From Rhododendron vialii (Eukaryota; Streptophyta; Magnoliopsida; Ericales; Ericaceae): a DNA stretch of 64,000 nt. Below, piece after piece: positions 46,690-58,805 of this stretch. Below the pieces are notes generated by a model that was not told where the DNA came from, made no database searches, and saw only the letters and a list, made by a program, of their open reading frames with translations. How positions within the stretch are numbered: the stretch's first letter is position 1; the number at the start of each line of letters is the position of its first letter. The DNA lies in the NCBI RefSeq assembly GCF_030253575.1, contig NC_080560.1, positions 12,004,001 to 12,068,000 on the forward strand, read 5' to 3'. Position numbers and translations under genes: made by a program.

Positions 46690-47530
46690 GTGACACGTAC
46701 CGATTTTTCTCCTAGAATAGTATGTATTGGCACCGATTTGTATCTCGGTACCATTTCGGATTATATATTTTTAGGTATTTTAAATATATTTATGTGCCGG
46801 GGCGGTTCAGGGGATACCTAAAAAAACATCTAAAAAAATACCCCAAAGTTCCCGATCAAATTTCAATGATCCGAGCCGCTCAATGTAATTAGAACGTGAT
46901 TTTAAGGGTACTCGCGAGAAATCAGCAAAAAAAAAAAGACCGGGAAGGGTTTCATCTGAACAGTTTTTTATTAAACGATTCAATAAAAAACTGCTCAAAT
47001 TAAGTCATTTCTGGTAAATTTTTTTGCCGATTTCTTGCGAGTACTCTTAAAATCACGTTTTGAACATATTGAGCGGCTCGGATCATCAAAATTTGATCGA
47101 GAACTATGAGATTGAGATTTAGAGTGTTTTTTTAGGTGTCCCCAAAACCGCCCCGTGTATCGGTATAGTTGCAAAACTTAAAATGGAGAAATAAAACAAA
47201 TTCTAGCATTTTGATACACCTTAATACTAGTTCTAATAACAAATTAACATGATTAATATAAAATGGATTCGAAATTTTGTAAAAATATCTTAAAATTCAT
47301 GCATAATATGGATTTCGTAACTTCAAATTCCTTTAAAATACCTTACAAGTGCATATTTTAAAAATATACAAAATATTTTTGTACCGGCCGGTATCCGGAA
47401 AATGACCGGTACCAGCCGGTATGCCCGGTGCTGGCCGGTACAGGCCGGGTACGACCAGGCCGTTATTTTGGCCAATACAAAACACCAAGGAGTGTGTACC
47501 ATTTTATGGCTGGTACATAAGGAATTGATA
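46690..47530. repeat. Dispersed CGGTACC-type repeat interrupted by a foldback element
   Basis: The flanks resemble 33190-33620 in inverse orientation. A GC-rich run of CCGGTACAGGCCGGGTACG-like words lies at 47383-47465. The insert is 46798-47155. Confidence 0.45.
46798..47155. mobile_element. Foldback element nested in a dispersed repeat
   Basis: Ends CGGGGCGGTTCAGGGGATAC and the inverted GTGTCCCCAAAACCGCCCCG enclose arms sharing GAACGTGATTTTAAGGGTA and AGCCGCTCAATGT with 14398-14727. Confidence 0.7.
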
Positions 47531-47583
47531 ACTATGTGTTGAACTTGCCATTACGCCATTGCTGCAAACCACATGGTTCCTAG

Positions 47584-47870
47584 CTAGCCACAAAAACACT
47601 TACTCCAATCTCCTAGTAGTACTGTTTTTCCAGATTGCAAAAAGTGTTGCCAAACTATAAGCTTAGAATTTGACTCAAAAGTAGCAGGACAAACCCAAGT
47701 GACTTTTCCCACCATTGCACATAATTTTTTATCAGACCTTCCAAGAGAATTGGCAATGAAGCAGAAGATCGATGGGATGAGGTTTCTTCTTCTGAATGAC
47801 ATAAAGGACACTCTGTTAAGCTACTATCAACAATGAAATTCCAGGACACCAGCACTTACCTTGTGGCTAT
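47584..47870 (-). pseudogene. LINE reverse-transcriptase C-terminal (zf-RVT) relic
   Basis: One frame reads LTECPLCHSEEETSSH and another continues with MVGKVTWVCPATFES. The CPLC-EEETxxH-WW pattern is typical of the zinc-binding segment of plant LINE polymerases. Frame changes show decay. Confidence 0.55.
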
Positions 47871-47879
47871 TTTATCTTG

Positions 47880-49030
47880 AACAGCTTGCCAACCAAAATT
47901 TTTTGTAAAAGATTTTCCAAAAGCCCTCGTGCTTTGCCAGCCAGAAGTCCAGCACAACACAAATATAATTGTTCAATTTCGTTTCAATTTTTTGAAACCT
48001 CTTTTGCAGTAAAGTATATGTGTCAATATAGTTGGGATGTTGATAAGTGCCGAAATGTACACATTTAGGCCACCTAATTTATGTTTGCTTTGTCCTTTAC
48101 TTCTTTCTTTTTCTTTTTTCTTTTTTTTATAAGCTTTGTCCTTTACAATATTATTCAATGTCTTTTGCTATATTTTTGAGATTGTAGGTGACAAGAGTGT
48201 TTGTATCAAAACACCCCTGCTTGGTCTTGTAATATAAGACCAAGTAGGCCTAAGTAAGCTACTTGTGAGCAGCTTGTGCAGACCTGATTGAGCTGCTTAG
48301 GTCATATGGGCTGCATGATCAATGCCATGTGTCCTTACTTCACGTTGAAAGATGACGGCCATTCAGGCCTTAAGCTGCTTCTCAAGCATGACTAAGCAGC
48401 TTATGACATTTTTGACTTGATTACCCATGAGTTGCTTGTGCAGGCCTAACTAAGCAGCTTCAACCCTTCCCAAAGATGGCAATTACTTGAAGGCCATTTT
48501 TTTTATTTTTTTTGACTTTGTCACCCTCAAGTGGTGAGCTTTCCAGGCCAAAGAGAATTATTTCATGCTCCTCATTCTACAATATTCTCTTTAGACCTCC
48601 TCCTTATTAGGCCGAAATAATCCCAAACCTGATTAATCTAGGCATTTACAAAATGAGCCCAGACTTGAAAAACGAATTTGTGCCTTTAATCAATTGGACT
48701 ACATGGGCCTAGGCTTGACAATGAACCTGTGCCTTTACTGATTTGGGCTTGGGCTTTAACTCTGATTATGGTCCATTTACGTCAAACCCAATTCGGCTCA
48801 ATCCCTAAAATTTGACTTGGGCTTTAACTAATTGGGCCATTCTCCAAAATAATGCAGCCCGATCAATTTTCATACTCTACTCCGCCCTTCAAATTCAATT
48901 CAGCCCAATTGTGGCTTACTATAAATTCAACCAAAGGCCTAATTCAATTAAGGCCTATTTCAACCAAGGCCCAAAATAACATTTTTGGGCCATTAATCCA
49001 TTAACAAATTTCTTTTTAGAATTTGGCCAT
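47880..49030. other. Unassigned repeat-like sequence
   Basis: 48190-48480 repeats AAGCAGCTT/AAGCTGCTT and CTTGTGCAGGCCT words. 48600-49020 repeats GGGCTT, AATTGGGCC and AAGGCC. It has the look of an LTR or untranslated retrotransposon piece, but I recognise no ends. Confidence 0.35.
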
Positions 49031-49034
49031 AAAT

Positions 49035-49748
49035 GAGTGTAAACAACCTTCTGCCCCAATGCTATGATCTTTACACTAGAAATTCAAAACCTGATGTAAT
49101 TGGAATACCCAATCAAAACCCATGCCATAATCAATCCACCACCCTCAAAACAATTGAAAATTAAATTGCACTAGAGATGGAGAAGTCAAGAGAAATGGTT
49201 GGATATATGTTTAGGGAAGTGCTACAATACACAATCCTTATTTGGGTGTGTATCATATGCACCCTTATTAAAACACACTAAAATGCTATGATTCTTAAAA
49301 TGTTATGAATCTATTGCTAAAAAGTTACGAATCATATTGATAAAAAGTTACGAATTTTTAGTATAAAAGTTACGATACGAAATAAAATGTTATGAATGAC
49401 CGGTCCTACAAAAATTTTTTTATGAGGTGTCATAATATGAACCACACAATAGGTACATATGGTACACACCTTGAAGGGGTGTGTATTGAAAATTTTCCAT
49501 ATGTTTAACGGCTAAGTCAAGAGAAATGGATGGATACAGTCGATTTGCCTTTGGTTTATTGAGAGTTCCATGTTTGTGAATTCTCAATCCAATAATTGTT
49601 TACACTAAACTCACCTGATCGATGACTTTTTCCTATCCCACAGCGCGTAAAGCATAATTCTTATCCGCACTTATGGCACCTTCGTAACGTTGATGGAAAT
49701 TCGGCAGAGGAGCCATTCGAAGAAAATCACTCAACTCTACGAGAACAG
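49035..49748 (+). pseudogene. Mosaic partial duplicate of the ankyrin locus
   Basis: 49035-49210 copies ankyrin intron 1 (source about 35031-35220). 49536-49643 copies the end of intron 4 (source about 39817-39925). 49644-49748 copies the first 105 nt of exon 5 (encoding [23 protein letters not shown] sequence). It then breaks at GAGAACAG and is followed within about 70 bp by the copy of the 3' flank. Ankyrin repeats and membrane spans are missing, so no protein is expected. Confidence 0.85.
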
Positions 49749-49840
49749 TGTTGGGTCGAGACCCCGATCCCGAAAACATACACAAACATCATTACATAAA
49801 TGGATGCTTGTTGAATACATACACAAACATCCATTTATAA

Positions 49841-50578
49841 GAGCATCTGTAGTGGAATAACCAAAACTAAAATGTTGCTAAGGTTAGCATTGTTTGTTCA
49901 AAAAAGTGCTCATATTGAAATAATCAAACCTAGCAACCTTTTAGTAACTCATCAAATTTTGGCATTTGAATAATTAAAACTACCAACATTTTGCCAATAA
50001 CTAAAATTTTCCTCTCTCAATCAAGTAGACCATCATTACACAAAATTCCTTTCTCTCTCTCTCTCAACAATGTTTTCAAAAACTAATTTTAAAAAATTGT
50101 ATTTTTCAGATTTTTTCTGCTTTTTTCAAAATTTTTAAAACGTGTAAGTAAATAAAGTGTGTGTATTTAAAAAATTGTTTTTGAAATTTCAAAACTCTTT
50201 TACTCAACTTTTAAAATACTTTTTTTTGGTAAACGGATTTCGAGATTTCAAAACTGTTTGTTTTTTTACACAAAATCTATTTTTAAAAAAACTGTATTTA
50301 ATGAGATTTCAAAACTTTTTTTTTTTTTTGAAAACTATTTTTTATACAACTTTTTTGTTTTGTTTTCAAAAACTGTTTAATAAATAGTTTTTTTTTTCAA
50401 AAAATATGAGTGAAATGAAGAGAAAAAGTTTGGAGGGCCCATTAATTTTGATTATGGGCAAAAATAAAACGAATGTGAGATTTGAAATTGTTAACTTTAG
50501 CAACCTCTAAATGGATAATCAAAATCTGATGTAGCATGTTTTGATTATTCACATTTGCTTATTCTACTGTAGATGCTC
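49841..50578. mobile_element. PIF/Harbinger-like element with TAA target duplication
   Basis: Ends GAGCATCTGTAGTGGAATAA and TTATTCTACTGTAGATGCTC are inverted. TAA flanks it at 49838-49840 and 50579-50581. The uninterrupted site survives near 40826-40845 (CCATTTATAACACTTGC), which proves the insertion boundaries. The interior is AT-rich with poly-T runs and no transposase. Confidence 0.85.
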
Positions 50579-50745
50579 TAACACTTGCACTATAATCTCA
50601 TCCACACAACTCCACACTTGCATCCCTTAACCCTATCATCAATCCACCGAATTACACCACTGGTTTGGCTTCTCTCTCTACTTTCCATCTCTCACTTTGT
50701 CTCTTCAACTTATAACTCTAATAAGGCCTACTCATTATAACTCAA

Positions 50746-51378
50746 AGGGCAAAGTCCACTTTCACCCTCTGTGATTTAGGTCATGTGCGGATATATATAC
50801 CCCCAATGGTTCAAAAGTATTCACATAACTCCCTTGTGGCTTGTAAAATATGCAGATAGACCCATTGCCGCCATGTTTTTCATCCATATTAACGGAGGTA
50901 TATCTCACACGCCTCTAGAATCTAATCTGAGCCATTCATAATATATTAAATAAAGAATAAAATATCTCTATAAAAAATCATATCAATAATTGACTGATGT
51001 AATTCTTGATAAATTCAAATTTGAAATTTTAATTTCAAAGTAAATTCGATTTGATCATGAGGTTTTCATTTTTTGATCGACTTAAATTTTGGTGTGGATG
51101 TAGTATTCGTCAAACTCTAAAATATAAATGGTTCGGATCCAATTTTTTGTACAGAGGATGGATTGGTTAGATTTGAGGAAGAAGAAGAATCAAGGGAGAG
51201 AATGAGAGTATATCAGTATTTTAATGCTATTTTTGTTACTATGAATGGAAAACATAACAACTGGGGATTTATCCGTACATTTTACAAACCATAAGGGAGC
51301 TATGTGAACACTTTTGAACCATAGGGAGTGTATCCGCACATGATCTAAACCACAAGGGGTCAAAGTGAACTTTGCCCT
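50746..51378. mobile_element. Long-TIR element (AGGGCAAAGT ends)
   Basis: Left words AGGGCAAAGTCCACTTTCAC, GGTCATGTGCGGATA and CATAACTCCCTTGTGG return inverted at the right end (CTTTGCCCT, TATCCGCACATGATC, CCATAAGGGAGCTATGTG). AACTCAA lies on both sides at 50739-50745 and 51379-51385. The source locus at 41000-41790 carries a one-ended version. Confidence 0.65.
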
Positions 51379-51439
51379 AACTCAAATATGGCCCACTCAC
51401 ATGCACACACATCTCGCTTGTTCTTCACAATTAGACTTA

Positions 51440-51840
51440 GGCTCTGTTTGTTACGATGTAAAATATTTTTTTAGAATACAAATTTTAAACTTTTATTTTT
51501 CGTTGTTTAATTGGCACTTGAAAAATATTTTTAGAAATTGAAAAAATAGTGTAGCGAAGGGGGGGGGGGGGGGGGGGGGGGGGGCTTAAATGGTGGAGAA
51601 ATCTCAGAATATTAGAATTGAACGTGAATCAGGACTGACGATCGAAGAAATTGAGCAGTGCGAATTACAGTAAAAGGCAGCGCATTCATTTCGGAAAATA
51701 ACTTACAGATGATTTTTATATGTAAGTCATTTTCATCCAATTAATGAAAAATGTTTTACATGTAAAATATTTTTCTCATTTTTTACACAACCAAACATTG
51801 AAAAATACGGAAAACATTTTACGCCCAAACAAACAGAGCC
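51440..51840. mobile_element. PIF/Harbinger (Tourist)-like MITE with TTA target duplication
   Basis: Ends GGCTCTGTTTGTT and AACAAACAGAGCC, flanked by TTA at 51437-51439 and 51841-51843. It is a sister of 27716-28110. A run of 26 G at 51559-51584 replaces the (GA)n tract of the sister copy. Confidence 0.8.
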
Positions 51841-52389
51841 TTAATTCACAACACTCCCCCCTTATGTATGCTTAATTGTGTTCTCCGAGACTCATCCTTT
51901 TGCTTAGGAAAATTTTTCAGTGTCGCTCACGTGGTGCCCGCTCGCGTATCCGAGCCATCGATTTCATTTTTAACGGCTCAGATGCGGAGGGAGAAAATGA
52001 GAAAGAAAGTGTTGGGGTGAGAGGAGAGAGAAGGTTTCAATCCGAGCCTTCCAAAAGTATATCAGACGGCTCGGATGCACCGAGCGGGTACCATGAAGAA
52101 TATACCCGTTCCACACTGAAAAATCTCTCCTTTATCTCACATCTCTTCTCTCTCACTCGTAACACTGTGTGTTGGCATGTGGTTCGTCATCGAAGTTACG
52201 ATGGCATTAAAAGCTTAATTGGCCGACACAAGAAGTTGAATTTTGACTAAAAGAACCGAAACAAATTCTAAAACCAACAAGATTCTAAAAAGGGCAGAGT
52301 ACGAGAAATAGGATATACAAAGGGGGTGTGTCATACATGCCCAGGTGCACATTTCTTACCAAGATTCAATTTTTGTGGTTTCTTTTTCG

Positions 52390-52720
52390 GGTAGAGAGAG
52401 AAGGGGAGGGGGAGGGGAGGAATGTTAATGGGTGGTTATGTTCAGAGGAGTTCACTGGAAATGGTAAACATTGTCGGGACGTTAGTTGGAATTGTTGAAG
52501 TCGAAGAAACGCCGAAATGGAAGGCATGAAGAGGATGATACAGTATTGCGTATTCGGTATTTGTCTGGTGTACCATATTTTATTGGAGAAGACGAACGAG
52601 GGTAATGCTCTCTTATCTTCTAAGGACGGTTCTCGTGCGTTGATTAATGCCTTTTTGAACGATCTGGCTTCGATTGTTGGTCGTTGGCTCTGTTCCTTTT
52701 CGAGAGGTGCGTTCTACCCC
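52390..52720 (+). other. Exon-like sequence of unknown origin beside the inverted-repeat array
   Basis: From 52517 an open frame reads MKRMIQYCVFGICLVYHILLE and LINAFLNDLASIVGRWLC, then runs into C/A-rich repeats. The codon use looks coding, unlike its surroundings. I see a faint resemblance to the chaperonin-like domain of FAB1-type kinases (QYxVFxxYHLxLE), too weak to assign. It may be a captured gene fragment. Confidence 0.25.
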
Positions 52721-53040
52721 CCCACCCCAACCCCCAACCCAACACACACACACACACACACACACATCCTCCCGACCCCACACCCCTTTCTGAGTATACC
52801 CCGCAGCTTACCCCAACCCCATTTTCTCCTTTATTTATTTAATAATTTTTATATTTTTTTCTCTTTTATTTATTTAATATTATTTAAGTGTTTCGATTTT
52901 CAATTTGGTTGAATCGGTGCAATTTTTTTTTTATCATTTTATTCTCAATGGTAATAATAAATTTTTGGCTCTAAGGCCTTTTAACGAGCATCTTAAAGCT
53001 CCTTACTTAGTTTCAGGTTTGTTTTAAGGTACTTATTAAA

Positions 53041-53422
53041 GAATACTGTTATGAGTACCGACCGGCCGTACCGGGCCGTCTCCGGCCACCGGACGGCTGA
53101 TCCGAGCTGTCCTAAAAATTTAAAATAAAAAATCGAGGGGTCTAGCGCGGGAATCAACGGCATCCGAGGTGTGTAGGGTGCTTGATCCGAGCACCCTTTT
53201 TTCGTATATATACACATATATACATATATACACGAAAAATGGATGCTCGGATTAAGAACCCTACACACCTCGGATGCTCGTTTATTCTCGCGCTAGGCCC
53301 CTCGGTTTTTTATTTTAAAATTTTTGAACGGCTCGAATCGGCCGTCCGGTGGCCGGAGATGGCCCGACGCGGCCGGTCGGTACGATTTCCCTCCCCGGCC
53401 GTCCGTACCTATATCATTAGCG
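53041..53422. mobile_element. GC-rich Mutator-like foldback MITE inserted into the array
   Basis: Arms of about 180 bp meet at a TATACACATATATACATATA centre. The core CCGGCCACCGGACGGC matches 13397-13711. CTTATTAAA is duplicated at 53032-53040 and 53423-53431, so it landed between two arms of the array. Confidence 0.8.
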
Positions 53423-54342
53423 CTTATTAAAAGGCCTCAAAGCCAAAAATTCATTACTACCATTTAGGATGAAATAATAAAAAAAGTAAGATCATCGCAC
53501 TGATTAAAACGAATTGAAAATTGGAATACTTATTTTTTTACACCATTTATATATTAAAAATAAAGTTAAAAAATTAATTGTTTCAACTTTCAATATATTT
53601 GATTCGGTGTAAAGATTTTATTTTTCTGATTATTTTATATTAAATGGCCATAATGGATTTTTGACTCTAAGGCATTTCAATAGGCATCCTAAAAGAGTTT
53701 TAAAACTAAATATAAAGTCTTAGGGTGCTCGTTGAAAGGCCTTAGAGTCAAAAATTTATTACCACCATTTAGGATGAAATGATCAGAAAAATAACATCTT
53801 TGCACTAGTTCAAACGGATTAAAAATTAAAACCCTTATTTTTTTTACACCGTTTATATATTAAAAAATATAATTAAAAATTAAGTATTTCAATTTTTAAT
53901 CTGTTTGAACCGGTACAAAGATTTTATTTTTTTTATCATTTTATCTTAAATAATCATAATGATTAGTCTTAAATGATCAAATGGACACCCTAAGAGAGCC
54001 CTGAAACTAAATAATTAGTCTTAGGGTGCTCGTTGAAAGGTCTTGGAGCAAAAAATTCACTATGACCATTTAGAATAAAATCATCAAAAAAATACGATCT
54101 TCGCCCCGATTCAACTGAATTAAAAATTGGAGTACTTAATTTTTGAACTATATTTTTTTAATATAGAATGGGTGTATTTATTCCGTTTGAACCGAAAACG
54201 TTCCAATTTTCATAGATAAACGTAATTTAGTTGAAAATATAATTTGAGTTAACCAAATTAAAATTAAATAAGTAATTCAATAAATAAAGAAAGAAATTAA
54301 ATAAATAAGATAAAAACAATTAAATAAAGAAAGAAATTCTGG

Positions 54343-54525
54343 GGGTTGGGGGGTAATCTGGGAAACGGGTGTGGGGTCGGGAGGGGGTGTGGTGTCGGGG
54401 GTGGGAAAACCAATCTACTTTATTGGGTTCTCCTCTGTAAATTGCTTTCCCCCCTCCCCTGACACCACAACCTTCGGACCCCACCGCCTTTTCCCGATTT
54501 ACTTCCCTCCCCCAACCCTGCAATT
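54343..54525. repeat. GC-rich inverted repeat inside the array
   Basis: GGGGGTTGGGGGGTAATCTG and GGGTGTGGGGTCGGGAGG on the left return as CCCAACCC, GATTTACTTCCCTCC and CGGACCCCACC on the right. Similar GGGTGTGGGGTC blocks occur inverted at 52715-52825 and forward at 57848-57890. Confidence 0.7.
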
Positions 54526-56212
54526 CTTTTGCTTATTTAATTGTCTTTATTTTATTTAATTAATTAATTTATTTATTTATTAAATTATAAAATTCAATTT
54601 TTTAAAAAAAATTAAGTGTTCTAAATTTCAATCTGTTTAAACCGATGAAAAGATTTTTGATTTTTGATCATTTTATCTTAAATGGTCATAATTAAATTTT
54701 GATTCTAGAGCTCTCGTTGATTAGCTTTAAAAAAATTATAGAGTCAAATATCTCTTAAGGCTAATCAACGAAAGTCATAGAGTCAAAATTTAATTATGAT
54801 CATTTAGGATAAAATGATCAGAAAACTAAAATTTTTCCACCGGTTCAAACGGATTGAAATTTGAAACACTTAATTTTTCAACCTCTTTAGACAGTTTGTA
54901 TATTAAAAAATATGGTCAAAAAATTAAGTGTTCCAAATTTCAATCCGTTTGAACCGATGGAAAGATTTTAGATTTTTGATCGTTTTATCCTAAATAGTCA
55001 TAATTAAATTTTGATTCTAAGGCTCTCGTTGATAAGCCTTAAAAAAGTCGTAGAATCAAATATCTTTTAGGGCTAATCAACGAGAGCCATAGAGTCAAAA
55101 TTTAATTATGTCCATTTAAGATAAAATGATCAGAAAACTGAAATCTTTCCACTAGTTCAAGTGGATTAAAATTTGGAACACTTAATTTTTCAACCTCTTT
55201 ATACAGTTTATATATTAAAAAATATAGTTAAAAAATTAAGTGTTTCAAATTTCAATTCGTTTGAACCGGTGGAAAAATTTTAGTTTTTTGATCATTTTAT
55301 CCTAAATGGTCATAATTAAATTTTGACTCTATAGCTCTCGTTGATTAGCCCTAAGAGATATTTGATTCTATGACTTTCTTAAGGTTAATCAACGAGAGCC
55401 CTAAAGTCAAAATTTTATTATGACAATTTAAGATAAAAAGATCAAAACTCTAAAATCTTTCTATCTGTTCAAACGGATTGAAGGTTGAAACACTTAATTT
55501 TTTAATCATATTTTTAATATATAAACAGAATAAACTATCTAAAGAGGTTTATGTATAAACACTTTAGATAGTTTTCCCTTAATATATAAACACTTAATTT
55601 TTCAACCTCTTTAGACAGTTTTTCCTTCCTTTCAAAATTGTCTAAAGAGGTTAAAAAATTAAGTGTTCCAAATTTTAATCCGTTTGATCCGGCGGAAAGA
55701 TTTTAGTTTTCTAATCATTTTATCTTAAATGGACATAATTAAATTTTGATTCTATGGCTCTTGTTGATTAGCCCTAATAAATATTTGATTCTACGACCTT
55801 TTAGGGCTAATTAACGAGAGCCTTAGAATCAAAATTTAATTATGACTATTTAGGATAAAAAGATCAAAAATCTAAAATTTTTCCACCGGTTCAAATGGAT
55901 TGAAATTTGAAACACTTAATTTTTTAACCATATTTTTTAATATGTAAAGGATTCCAGTGTTGCGTTTTTAATTCTTTTATTTATTGAATATTTTTTTTAT
56001 ATATTTTCTCTTTTATTTATCCGAAATACCCCTCCCTTTAACTAAATTCTTTTTTTTATTTAATTTCTTAATTCTTTTTTCTTATGTATTTAATATTGTT
56101 CATGCAATTTCATTTCTTATTTATTTCCTCGTTTATATATTTGTCTCTTTCTATCTATTTATTTTTTTCTAGTACTGCAAAGATCAGTCCATTTAATCAC
56201 CGAATTTGAAAG

Positions 56213-56975
56213 GAAAATGCTACCTACAAAGAAAAAACACCCGGAAAATGCCCTTAAAGTTGGTGTGGGTCCCACCAACCCACCCAACTCGTTTTCTTTT
56301 CTTTGTTTTTTTTCCCTCTCGGGCCAGCCCTTATTTCTATTCTCTCTCCTATTATCTTCGTGTAAGGACCATGTGTTTTAAGGGTTCTTTCATTTTGGAG
56401 CCCGCCAAAACTGAAATCTCTGCAAAAACCAACACCAATTCTCTGCAATCTCTAAGTAGTTCCGTCAAAATCACTCCAACAACAATCTTTTGAATTTGGA
56501 GTCGAAGAAATGAGAGATTCGCCAAATGGGAGAAATGAATGGACAGAGATTCAACTATCTTCTAGGGTTGAGATCCATTCATTCTTATAGATTGTAATAA
56601 TATACTGTACCTTCAATCTTTGAAGAGCAATCCCCTGCTTTTTGTTCTATTTTCTTGATTATATTTACTTATGATATCAGGGGTTTATACTTTGAAGTCA
56701 CTTACACTGACACTGTTTTTTTTTTTTTTTGATGTTTTGATTTCCTGAGCATTTCCTCTGAATTGAGTGCTCTGGTTCTCGGATCAAAAAAAAAAAAAAA
56801 GAGTGCTCTGGTTCTATTTGCAGGGCAGGAGCAGGGGAGATGAGGAGAGAGAGAATAGAAATGAGGACTGGCCCGAGAAGAAGAAAAAAAAGAAAATTAA
56901 TGAGTTGGGTGGGTGGGTGGGTGGGCCCCACACCAACTTTAAGGGTTTTTTCTTGGCATGTAGCATTAGATGAAA
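56213..56975. mobile_element. Long-TIR DNA element with transcript-like interior
   Basis: The left AATGCTACCTACAAAGAAAA and TTAAAGTTGGTGTGGG return inverted at the right (CCACACCAACTTTAAGGG; TTCTTGGCATGTAGCATT). Both arms also share the GGGCCAGCCC/GGACTGGCCC and AGAGAATAGAAAT blocks. The interior 56345-56820 is non-repetitive. Target duplication is unclear. Confidence 0.55.
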
Positions 56976-57585
56976 ATGTTGATCTGTCTGCCAATTAATA
57001 AATGTGGCCTATTATTAGTTCAAAAAAAAAAAAAAAAGACCAGACAGAATGGAACAAAGATCTTATTTTTCTAATCCTTTTATCTTAAATAGTTATAATA
57101 AATTTTTAGCTCTAAGACTTTCAACGAGCTCCCTAAGAGACCCCTAGAACCAAATATTAAAAGTTCAAAAAAATCTTATGTGATTTTCGGTGAAAATTAA
57201 CGACTTATTAATCTAAAAAAAATGTGGTTTTTGACTTCCCTTAAAGGAAGAAAGAACAGATTTTTGAAACATGCATCGAACGAAGATACAGGATGGGCTG
57301 CTAGTTATGGAACACGTTTGCGATTGTGGTACGAAGTAATGGGTATAAGCGCGCCGGGAGCAGCACTTGGAGGAAATATTGATTAGAATTTGTGTTTTTA
57401 TATATTTTCATGTTTTGACAATATGTACTCAATTATAATAAAATGAAATTTTGTTTAAATTTATTATTGTTTATTACAAGTTATTTTTATTATTCATTGT
57501 TAAGACAAATTAATTAACTAATTAAAATAATATAAATTTATTAAGTATAAAGTCAATTTGAATTGAAAATAGAATTTGAGTTAAC

Positions 57586-57812
57586 CAAAAAAAAAAGAAA
57601 GGAGGTAAATGGGAAAAGAAACAAAATAAAGAAAATAATTGAAAATTACAAAAAGAAAAAAAAAGATTCAAATTGGAAAGAAAGAAAAGGAAATAAAGGG
57701 AAAAAAAAATCTAACTGGAAAAAAAGAAACGGAAAAAAGAGGGAAAAAAAAATTCTAACGGGAAGAAAGAAAAAGAAAAAAAGAGAAAAAAAAGAAAGAA
57801 AAAAAAGAAGCA
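57586..57812 (+). repeat. 227-bp polypurine tract
   Basis: Almost only A and G on the + strand (runs of AAAGAAAGGAGG, GGAAAAAAAGAAACGG type), with sparse pyrimidine breaks. The Lys-rich frame across it is an artefact. Confidence 0.7.
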
Positions 57813-57963
57813 AACTGCCAACGGCTTGGCGGTAAGTGTGGAAATAGGGTGTGGGGTCAGGGGGTGGGGTGTAGGGGGGGTGGGAAAAGCAGGTCTCTTC
57901 TCCTCTGAATCCATGGGGCAGCAAGATTCAGAGGGGAGGGAGTCCATGTTTGTGCTTTTGATT

Positions 57964-57964
<1 letters not shown>

Positions 57965-57995
<31 letters not shown>
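57965..57995. repeat. (GA)n microsatellite
   Basis: About 15 GA units. Confidence 0.85.
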
Positions 57996-57997
<2 letters not shown>

Positions 57998-57999
57998 AC

Positions 58000-58800
58000 A
58001 AAGATTTAGAGGTAATTTATCCAAATTAAAGTATTGGCGTACCAGAGTCATTTAGCATTTTCTGATAACGGTGTTAGCGTTGCACTTTACTCTAAAATCA
58101 TAGGGAGGCAAATTGGTCATTAATAAAACTCAGGGAGGTCATCCGCCAAACGGCCAAATCATAAGGAGGTAATTCGTACTTTACCTTTTAAAAATGATTA
58201 AAAGTAACATTCCAAACATAATCTAATAGAGTAGAGAATGCTGATGAGCGATGGACTGCAAATCCTCTCATGAAGATCCAGACACTCACACGTCGCAGAA
58301 TAAGACTCTCACTATGGGTCTCACTTGAAGATCCGAGCGGTTCATTTTGCAATCCTCTTATATTTTTACCTATGTAAAAAATTAACTTAATTGCATTAGT
58401 ATCCTCGTATATTTTTTTTAAGGTTTTGATCATATTTTTTATATTTCACTTTCTTTTTGCCGAGCTGAACCAATAATTTAGAAAAAAAAATTGATGCAAA
58501 ACTAACAAATGCCATTTTTTAATAAACTCTAAAAAATAGTCCAAAAGGATTATTAAGCCAAACGGCCATGTAATACGAGGGAGTATATGTCAGTCTACAT
58601 AACATATACTCTGATTTTCTTGACTTCGCGGGTGATATTTACTGAGTCGTGCCGTTGTTTTCATTTTACGTAGTACAATTTATTTACTACGTTATAGTCT
58701 TTAAAATATGTGCCGACCATTCGAATATTGAAGCGTAATCTTACCGTGAACCTAAAATTTTGTGTTTCGATTATTAGGATAGACAATCCTAGAAACATTA
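58000..58800. other. No recognisable gene
   Basis: AT-rich flank to the left of the copia insertion. No frames or structures are supported. Confidence 0.5.
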
Positions 58801-58805
58801 AAATT

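Larger units (their letters stand above)
52880..55945. repeat. Array of alternating inverted repeats, about 310-bp period
   Basis: A unit of about 120-150 bp appears in alternating orientation. Forward copies lie near 53435, 53725, 54020, 54755, 55070, 55388 and 55805 (core ATTTAGGATAAAATGATCAG then TTCAAACGGATTG and ACACTTAATTTTT). Inverted copies lie near 52890, 53570, 53870, 54600, 54920, 55230 and 55655. Neighbouring arms meet at spacers such as TTAGGGCTAATCAACGAGAG. A lone inverted copy lies at 57050-57150. There is no coding frame. The structure could form serial cruciforms or hairpin RNA. Confidence 0.8.

Noticed and set aside
57563..57947. Lys-rich frame and the opposite Phe/Ser/Leu-rich frames
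   Set aside because: They come from the polypurine tract, and no conserved motif is present.
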